This document shows, piece by piece, positions 39,829 through 45,201 of a stretch of DNA of 45,201 nt. Origin of the DNA: Terriglobia bacterium (GTDB lineage: Bacteria; Acidobacteriota; Terriglobia; Acidiferrales; UBA7541); the NCBI GenBank assembly GCA_020072765.1, contig JAIQGD010000044.1, forward strand, positions 1 through 45,201, written 5' to 3'. The notes under the pieces were generated by a model. It ran no database searches. It was not told where the DNA came from and saw nothing but the letters and a program-made list of their open reading frames with translations. Numbering within the stretch: the first letter of the stretch is position 1; every line of letters begins with the position of its first letter. A program made the position numbers and the translations under genes.

Positions 39829-40626
39829 ATGACGGAAATGCACGGCGGCTCCCGGCAAATATCCGGGCCTTATCAACTTGCCCCGGGCCGCACCCGAATT
39901 TATGTGTGGGAGAAGCCGGTGCGGTTCGCGCACTGGTTGCTGGTGCTCTCGCTGGTCGTCCTCAGCGTGACCGGCTACTACATCTATAACCCCTTCGTCA
40001 TCAGCCGCGGAAGAGCCGCCTATGTGATGGGCACGGCGCGCTTCATTCATTTGGTTGCGGCGTGGGCTTTCATCGCGGCTATTTTGGTCCGCTTCTATTG
40101 GTTCTTCCGGGGCAACCGCTGGGCGCGGATCAACCAGTTTATTCCCACGAGGCGAGAGCGATGGCAGGACGCGGTTGAAACCGTCAAATACTACATGTTC
40201 CGGCGCTGGAACCCCACTCCTCGGATTGGTCACAACGCGCTGGCAGGCGCGACCTATACGCTAATTTTCGGAATCGCGGTGATCGAGATTATCACTGGCC
40301 TGGCGCTTTACAACAATGTGGTGCACAGCAAGTGTTTGGGATTGTTGGTCGGATGGGTTCCGCGGCTGGCGGATATCCAGTGGCTTCGGGAAATCCATTT
40401 CCTGGTGATGTTCGCTCTCTGGTTCTTTTTTATTCACCACATGTACAGCGTGTTGTTGGCCGCCAGTGAAGAGAAGAACGGTTGTGTCGAAGGCATGGTC
40501 AGCGGCTATAAGTTTGTCACCCAAGCAGACCTGCAAAGAGAATTCGGCACTCGGCCGGGCGGCGAAAAGTCCGAGCCGGTGCGCGCCGTGCGGCAAACTC
40601 CCGCCGCCGGAAAGGTCTCTGGCTGA
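39829..40626 (+). CDS. hyaC: Ni/Fe-hydrogenase b-type cytochrome subunit
   Basis: A 265-aa membrane cytochrome b linking the hydrogenase to the quinone pool. Four helices are visible: HWLLVLSLVVLSVTGYYIY, FIHLVAAWAFIAAILVRFYWF, ATYTLIFGIAVIEIITGLALY and IHFLVMFALWFFFIHHMYSVLL. Histidines in the first, second and fourth helices are candidate haem ligands. Residues after about 220 form a cytoplasmic tail. It begins 14 bp after hyaB. Confidence 0.94.
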   Translation: MTEMHGGSRQISGPYQLAPGRTRIYVWEKPVRFAHWLLVLSLVVLSVTGYYIYNPFVISRGRAAYVMGTARFIHLVAAWAFIAAILVRFYWFFRGNRWARINQFIPTRRERWQDAVETVKYYMFRRWNPTPRIGHNALAGATYTLIFGIAVIEIITGLALYNNVVHSKCLGLLVGWVPRLADIQWLREIHFLVMFALWFFFIHHMYSVLLAASEEKNGCVEGMVSGYKFVTQADLQREFGTRPGGEKSEPVRAVRQTPAAGKVSG

Positions 40627-40636
40627 AGGCGTGCGC

Positions 40637-41191
40637 ATGCCGATACCGCAAGCGTCCCAAATCGTGGTGCTGGGCCTGGGCAACACCATCCTTTCCGACG
40701 ATGGCGCCGGCATCCGCGCCGTGGAAGCGCTGCGGCGCGATCCGAGGACGCCTCCGGATGTGGAGCTGATCGACGGCGGGACGAAGGGTCTCGAGTTGGC
40801 CTGCTTCGCCTCCGATGCTTCGAAGTTGCTGCTGCTCGACGCGGTGGACGTGGGCGAGGCTCCGGGAATGGTGGTTCGCATCCGTGGCGCCGACTTGCTG
40901 GGCTTGCCGGCGGGAAAGACCGTCCACGAATTGGGCCTGGCCGACCTGCTGGCCACGTTGCATCTGGTGGCCGAGCAACCTATCGAGATTGTGCTGCTGG
41001 GCGTCCAGCCGGCCGCCACCGCGTTGGGCACGGCGCTGTCCCCCGCGGTGGAAGCGGCCATCGAGGTGCTGGTCGAGGAAGCGCTTGCGCAACTGGTTCG
41101 GTGGACGCAGTCACCCGCGGCAGTTTTCGAAGCCGCGGCCCCCGGCACTGCCGCGCAGTCTTCTTCGAGAGTTTGTATGAGACCTGTCTGA
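40637..41191 (+). CDS. hyaD: Hydrogenase maturation endopeptidase (HyaD/HybD family)
   Basis: Cleaves the C-terminal peptide of the large subunit after nickel insertion. The 184-aa product shows VVLGLGNTILSDDGAGIRAVEAL at the start (with the nickel-sensing acidic residue in SDDG), LIDGGTKGLEL and LLLLDAVDVGEAPG in the middle. Start is ATG 40637 or GTG 40631; GAAGG precedes both. The frame is open upstream inside hyaC but carries nothing of the family. The C-terminal 25 residues are poorly conserved. Confidence 0.9.
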   Translation: MPIPQASQIVVLGLGNTILSDDGAGIRAVEALRRDPRTPPDVELIDGGTKGLELACFASDASKLLLLDAVDVGEAPGMVVRIRGADLLGLPAGKTVHELGLADLLATLHLVAEQPIEIVLLGVQPAATALGTALSPAVEAAIEVLVEEALAQLVRWTQSPAAVFEAAAPGTAAQSSSRVCMRPV

Positions 41192-41207
41192 GGCAAGGAG
41201 AGCGCCC

Positions 41208-41513
41208 GTGTGCCTGGCGATACCCGGAAAGCTTTTGACGGCGGAAGAACACAACGGCGTTCGGATCGGCCGCGTGCAGTTCGGCGGCATCACGCGCGAG
41301 GCGTGTCTGGATTTTCTGCCCGAGGCGTCGGTGGGCGATTACGTCATCGTCCACGTGGGCTTCGCCCTCAGCCGCGTGGACCGCGAGGAGGCGGAGCGGA
41401 GTTACGCCCTGCTGGAATCGATGGGCCTGCTGGAGGGCGAGCTGCAATCCGACCTGCACGATTCGGAATCCAGCCCGGGCGGTCGCGCCGGCGCCGGCGG
41501 GAGGCCGTTGTGA
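41208..41513 (+). CDS. hypC: Hydrogenase assembly chaperone HypC
   Basis: A 101-aa chaperone carrying the Fe(CN)2CO unit between HypD and the large subunit. It begins with GTG, so the product reads [10 protein letters not shown]; the essential Cys is residue 2. The strands [41 protein letters not shown] are typical. The tail (from about 80) is Gly/Ala-rich. Its TGA overlaps the GTG of hypD. Confidence 0.94.
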   Translation: MCLAIPGKLLTAEEHNGVRIGRVQFGGITREACLDFLPEASVGDYVIVHVGFALSRVDREEAERSYALLESMGLLEGELQSDLHDSESSPGGRAGAGGRPL

Positions 41514-42619
41514 AATACCTCGACGAATATCGCGATGAGCGCATCGCGCGCAATCTGGCGGCGGAAATCGGCCGGCGCGCCCGCCGTCCCTGGACGCTGA
41601 TGGAGATTTGCGGCGGCCAGACGCACACGCTGATGCGGTTTGGCATCGACGAAGTCCTGCCGCCGGGAATCGAAATGGTGCACGGCCCGGGATGCCCGGT
41701 ATGCGTGACGTCGCTGGAGACCATCGACAAGGCCATTGCCATTGCCTCGCGGCCCGCCGCCATCCTGGTGTCCTACGGCGACATGCTGCGCGTGCCCGGT
41801 TCGCGCACCGACTTGTTTCACGTCAAGGCCAGCGGCGGAGACGTCCGCGTGGTCTATTCGCCGGTAGAGGCCCTGAAAGTTGCGCGCGCACACCCGAATC
41901 GGCCCGTGGTCTTCTTCGCCGTGGGATTTGAAACCACCGCCCCGGCCAACGCCATGGCCATCTGGCAGGCGAAGCGCGAGGGCTTGGCGAATTTCTCGAT
42001 GCTCGCCTCCCACGTGCTGGTGCCGCCGGCGATCCGCGCGCTGCTCAGCTCTCCCCACAACCGCGTGCAGGGATTTATCGGGCCGGGCCACGTCTGCACG
42101 GTGATGGGTTGCCGCGAATACGAACAACTCGCGCGCGAATTCCGCGTCCCCATCGTCGTGGGCGGCTTCGAGCCCATGGACCTTCTGGAGGCGATTCTCA
42201 TGCTGGTGACCCAGCTCGAGCAAGGGCGCGCCGAGGTCGAAAATCAGTACGTGCGCTCGGTCACCTACGAGGGAAACCGGCTCGCCCAGAAGGTTCTGGG
42301 CGAGGTGTTCGAGGTCTGCGACCGCAAGTGGCGCGGAATCGGCCAAATTCCGGCCAGTGGCCTAAGCATCCGGCGGGAATATGCCGATTTTGATGCTGAC
42401 ACCATCTTCGACTTCGAAGGATTTACCGTGCCCGAACCGGCCGAGTGCATCAGCGCCCTGGTGCTGCAAGGGCGGAAAAAACCGACCGACTGCCCGGTTT
42501 TTGCGGCGCGCTGCACGCCGGAGCATCCCCTGGGCGCGCCCATGGTTTCCTCCGAGGGAGCTTGCGCGGCCTACTACCAGTACCGGCGGCACATGGTGGC
42601 CGGGGCGGGAGCAAACTGA
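41510..42619 (+). CDS. hypD: Hydrogenase expression/formation protein HypD
   Basis: A 369-aa scaffold protein with a [4Fe-4S] cluster on which the Fe(CN)2CO group is built. Conserved blocks: [58 protein letters not shown], and C-terminal cysteines in [29 protein letters not shown]. The GTG at 41510 overlaps the hypC stop, and the conserved region begins only a few residues later; the frame upstream is the shadow of hypC. Its stop overlaps the ATG of hypE. Confidence 0.95.
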   Translation: MKYLDEYRDERIARNLAAEIGRRARRPWTLMEICGGQTHTLMRFGIDEVLPPGIEMVHGPGCPVCVTSLETIDKAIAIASRPAAILVSYGDMLRVPGSRTDLFHVKASGGDVRVVYSPVEALKVARAHPNRPVVFFAVGFETTAPANAMAIWQAKREGLANFSMLASHVLVPPAIRALLSSPHNRVQGFIGPGHVCTVMGCREYEQLAREFRVPIVVGGFEPMDLLEAILMLVTQLEQGRAEVENQYVRSVTYEGNRLAQKVLGEVFEVCDRKWRGIGQIPASGLSIRREYADFDADTIFDFEGFTVPEPAECISALVLQGRKKPTDCPVFAARCTPEHPLGAPMVSSEGACAAYYQYRRHMVAGAGAN

Positions 42620-43680
42620 TGGCGCCGGCGGCGAAAATGCAGCCTGGGCTGGCGTGCCCGGTTCCGATTCCGGCGCGGGACTTCGTGGTCTTGGGACACG
42701 GCAGCGGCGGCCGCATGAGCGCCGACCTGCTGCGGAACCTGATTCTGCCGGCCCTGCAGAATCCCGTGCTGGCGCAGCTCAACGATCAAGCCGTGGTCGA
42801 AGTGAAGGGCAGCCGCCTGGCGTTTACCACGGATTCCTTCGTGGTCAAGCCGCTGTTCTTCCCGGGCGGCGATATCGGATCGCTGGCGGTCAATGGCACG
42901 GTCAACGATCTGGCCATGGGTGGCGCGGTGCCGCTGTTTCTGAGCCTGGCGTTCATCCTGGAGGAAGGGCTCCCCATGGAAGTGCTGCGCCGCGTCGTCG
43001 AATCGATTCAGCGGGCGGCGGCGCAGGCCGGCGTGGTGGTCGTAACCGGCGACACCAAGGTGGTGGAGAAGGGCAGCGGCGATGGGCTGTTCGTCAACAC
43101 CTCCGGCATTGGACTGGTTCCCGCCGATGTGCGGCTGTCCGCCGATCAGGCGCGCCCCGGCGATCGCGTGCTGCTCAGCGGTTCGATCGGCGACCACGGC
43201 ATCACCATTCTTTCGCAGCGGGAAGGGCTGGCGTTTGACACCGGCCTGCAGAGCGACACGGCGGCGTTGCACACCCTGGTCGCGGACATGCTCGGCGCGA
43301 GCCAGGCGATCCGCTGCCTGCGCGATCCCACGCGCGGCGGATTATCCAGCGCGCTCAATGAGATTGCGGAGCGCTCCGGCGTGGGGATCGAGCTGCAGGA
43401 GAGCGCGATTCCGGTGCGCGAAGAGGTGCAGGGTGCCTGCGAGATGCTGGGGCTCGATCCGCTGTACGTGGCCAACGAGGGCAAGCTGATCGCCATCGTG
43501 GATCCCGCCGCCGCCGAGCCGCTGCTCGACGCCATGCGGCGCCATCCGCTGGGCCGCGAGGCGCGCATGATTGGCACGGTCGGCGGCGCTCGCCCCGGGA
43601 TGGTCACGATGCGCACGCGGCTGGGAACGTCGCGCATTGTGGACCTTCTGGCGGGAGACCAGTTGCCGCGCATTTGTTAG
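42619..43680 (+). CDS. hypE: Hydrogenase expression/formation protein HypE
   Basis: A 353-aa ATP-dependent dehydratase of the AIR-synthase/PurM fold that makes the thiocyanate donor on its C-terminal cysteine. Visible are LGHGSGGRMSADL, FTTDSFVVKPLFFPGGDIGSLAVNGTVNDLAMGGA, VVTGDTKVVEKG, CLRDPTRGGLSSALNEIA and the terminal PRIC, with the acceptor C353 as last residue. The ATG at 42619 shares bases with the hypD stop. Confidence 0.95.
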   Translation: MAPAAKMQPGLACPVPIPARDFVVLGHGSGGRMSADLLRNLILPALQNPVLAQLNDQAVVEVKGSRLAFTTDSFVVKPLFFPGGDIGSLAVNGTVNDLAMGGAVPLFLSLAFILEEGLPMEVLRRVVESIQRAAAQAGVVVVTGDTKVVEKGSGDGLFVNTSGIGLVPADVRLSADQARPGDRVLLSGSIGDHGITILSQREGLAFDTGLQSDTAALHTLVADMLGASQAIRCLRDPTRGGLSSALNEIAERSGVGIELQESAIPVREEVQGACEMLGLDPLYVANEGKLIAIVDPAAAEPLLDAMRRHPLGREARMIGTVGGARPGMVTMRTRLGTSRIVDLLAGDQLPRIC

Positions 43681-43689
43681 GGCACGTTC

Positions 43690-44055
43690 ATGCACGAAAT
43701 GGGCATCGTCAATTCGGTTCTCGATGCGGTCCGCGCCGAAGCGGGGCGTTTTCCAGGCGGACACATTTGCAAGGTCGGCCTGCGCGTTGGGGAACTGGCC
43801 GGCGTGGCCCCGGAGGCCATGAGCTTCTGCTTCGAAGCGCTGGTGCGCGGCAGCGAATTCGAGCCCCTGGAACTGGAGATCGAATACTGCCCCCGGCGCC
43901 ACCGCTGCGCGGCCTGCGGGAAATTGTTTGGCGCGACGGCGGATGGCGCGGAGTGCCCGGATTGCGGCGCCGGCGGCGCGCGGTTTGCCGGCGGCGACGA
44001 ACTCGAAATTGCCTATTGGGAGGTTGAAGATGGAGCGAGTGCCGGTCGAACGTAA
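43690..44055 (+). CDS. hypA: Nickel-delivery protein HypA
   Basis: A 121-aa protein that brings nickel to the large subunit with HypB. It starts MHEMGIV (the His-2 nickel ligand is present) and has a zinc site of two CxxC pairs, RCAACGK and ECPDCGA. Length is normal. hypB starts 26 bp before its end. Confidence 0.94.
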   Translation: MHEMGIVNSVLDAVRAEAGRFPGGHICKVGLRVGELAGVAPEAMSFCFEALVRGSEFEPLELEIEYCPRRHRCAACGKLFGATADGAECPDCGAGGARFAGGDELEIAYWEVEDGASAGRT

Positions 44056-44707
44056 GGTGCTGAACGAGAATGAGCGCGTCGCGGCGACGCTGCGCGCGCG
44101 CTTCGCGGAACACAATATTCTCTGCTTGAATCTCATCAGTTCGCCCGGCTCGGGCAAGACCACGCTGCTCGAGCGCACGCTCGCCAGTTTTCCTCCCGGC
44201 GAGCGCGTGGCCGTGCTTACCGGCGATATCCAGACGGAGAACGACGCGCGGCGCCTGGCGCGCTTCGGATTCCCCGTCCGGCAGATCACCACGGGCGGCA
44301 CGTGCCATCTGGACGCGCGCATGATTGAACGCGCCCTCGCCGATTGGCGGCTCGAGGAGATCGAGCTGCTGCTCATCGAGAACGTCGGCAATCTGGTTTG
44401 CCCGTCCAGCTACGACCTGGGCGAGGCCGCCAAGATCGTGCTGCTGAGCGTCACCGAAGGAGAAGACAAGCCGCTGAAGTATCCCTCGATCTTCTTCAAG
44501 TCGGAGTTGCTCGCGCTGACCAAGACCGACCTGCTGCCGCATCTGCGCTACGACATCCGCGCCGCCGAGGAAAACGCGCGCAAGATTCAGAGCGGCATCC
44601 GCATCGTCCGCACGTCCTGCCTGTCTCGCGAAGGCTTGCAGGAGTGGTTCGGCTGGCTCGACGCGCGCCGCCGCGCGTTCAGCGCGCCTCCGGTAGCGGT
44701 TTTCTGA
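44030..44707 (+). CDS. hypB: Nickel-inserting GTPase HypB
   Basis: A 225-aa SIMIBI-class GTPase. The P-loop is SSPGSGKTTL (37-46), with TGDIQTENDA, TTGGTCHLDARM (metal-site Cys-His), LLIENVGNLVCPSSYDLG and NKxD-like LTKTDLLPH. The N terminus lacks both the CxxCGC high-affinity site and a His-rich stretch, so this form can hardly store nickel. The ATG at 44030 has GGGAGG seven bases upstream; the earlier frame is the shadow of hypA. Confidence 0.94.
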   Translation: MERVPVERKVLNENERVAATLRARFAEHNILCLNLISSPGSGKTTLLERTLASFPPGERVAVLTGDIQTENDARRLARFGFPVRQITTGGTCHLDARMIERALADWRLEEIELLLIENVGNLVCPSSYDLGEAAKIVLLSVTEGEDKPLKYPSIFFKSELLALTKTDLLPHLRYDIRAAEENARKIQSGIRIVRTSCLSREGLQEWFGWLDARRRAFSAPPVAVF

Positions 44708-44713
44708 AGCGCC

Positions 44714-45201
44714 ATGGAAGTCCGCAAGGAAATCCGCGTGGCCGGCATCGTGCAGGGCGTCGGATTTCGTCCCTACGTCTACCGGCTGGCGACGGACCGG
44801 AAGCTTTCCGGCAGCATCCGCAACACGCCGGCGGGCGTCACGATCCAGGTGCAGGGCCCGGCCGGGTTGGTCGACGATTTCGTCTCCCGCCTGCCGGCGG
44901 AAGCCCCGGTGCTCGCCCGGATTACCGGCGTGGTGATTCGCGAGCTTCCCTGCGACGCGGAGCGCGACTTTCTGATCGAGTCGAGCCGGCGCGGCGAACG
45001 CGTGCGCACGCTGATTTCCCCCGACGTCGCCGTGTGCGACGACTGCCTGCGCGAGCTGTTCGACCGCCGCGACCGCCGCTACCTCTATCCGTTCATCAAC
45101 TGCACCAATTGCGGGCCGCGCTTTACCATTATCCGCGACATCCCCTACGACCGGCCGCGCACGTCGATGGCGGGCTTCCCGATGTGCGCGCGATGCCTGG
45201 C
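44714..45201 (+). CDS. hypF: Carbamoyltransferase HypF, N-terminal part (cut by window end)
   Basis: The first 162 codons of hypF, open to the last base. The acylphosphatase domain is recognisable from RVAGIVQGVGFRPYVYRLA, then the zinc-finger region VAVCDDCLRELFDRRDRRYLYPFINCTNCGPRFTI and MCARC. HypF makes the carbamoyl group that becomes the cyanide ligands of the NiFe site. The start ATG at 44714 lies 6 bp after the hypB stop. The rest of the gene is outside the window. Confidence 0.92.
   Translation, partial: MEVRKEIRVAGIVQGVGFRPYVYRLATDRKLSGSIRNTPAGVTIQVQGPAGLVDDFVSRLPAEAPVLARITGVVIRELPCDAERDFLIESSRRGERVRTLISPDVAVCDDCLRELFDRRDRRYLYPFINCTNCGPRFTIIRDIPYDRPRTSMAGFPMCARCL

Overview
The window looks like chromosomal DNA of a high-GC bacterium, most likely an Acidobacteriota member. 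I base this on a hopanoid operon with fused squalene-synthase genes, interspersed palindromes with GGCTTTAGC cores, a UGSC-type selenoprotein, a CX3CH multihaem cytochrome and an uptake [NiFe] hydrogenase. The assignment is inference; no 16S or other marker is present.

Layout. (1) 1-10984: hopanoid lipid synthesis, all on the + strand and tightly packed: squalene-hopene cyclase, hpnH, hpnA, hpnG, two zinc alcohol dehydrogenases, a single-gene HpnC-HpnD fusion and hpnE. (2) 11167-13421: a zinc-ribbon protein, a DUF72 protein and a ribosome hibernation factor, with a TA-flanked MITE-like repeat between the first two. (3) 13599-19824: a 6.2-kb integrated element bounded by a 40-bp repeat of the 5' part of tRNA-Lys(UUU). 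It carries a tyrosine integrase, an excisionase-like protein, a CHC2 zinc-finger primase-like protein, a DUF3631 ATPase and small unknown genes. The intact tRNA lies at the right end; a tRNA fragment with what looks like the original promoter is stranded at the left end. (4) 20129-28690: the Kdp potassium system with several very small membrane proteins. kdpA is interrupted by a frameshifting deletion, and the sensor KdpD is split into two divergent genes. (5) 28911-34343: a hypothetical gene, a Tat-exported TPP enzyme, an F420 ligase (cofE), and a 597-residue UGSC-family protein read through an in-frame UGA. (6) 34341-34481: a MITE inserted in the shared stop codon of two convergent genes. 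(7) 34479-45201: a heptahaem and a monohaem cytochrome c facing left, a 518-bp control region with a perfect CRP-type palindrome, then the hydrogenase operon hyaABCD-hypCDEAB-hypF facing right (hypF runs off the window).

How the parts work together. Region 1 makes squalene from farnesyl diphosphate (HpnCD, HpnE), cyclises it (SHC), and adds and trims the adenosyl side chain (HpnH, HpnG); the two dehydrogenases are candidates for later side-chain steps. Region 7 oxidises H2 at the outer face of the membrane and passes electrons through a cytochrome b, possibly to the divergently encoded c-type cytochromes; the hyp genes build the NiFe site. The integrated element has integration and replication genes but no structural phage genes, so it resembles a minimal integrative element or phage satellite.

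Main points for a second look: the selenocysteine UGA with its hairpin, the MITE that rebuilt two stop codons at once, the element that split tRNA-Lys at the anticodon arm and replaced its upstream region, the back-to-back promoters sharing one -35 box with apparently leaderless genes, the broken kdpA with split kdpD, and the Tat-signal TPP enzyme.
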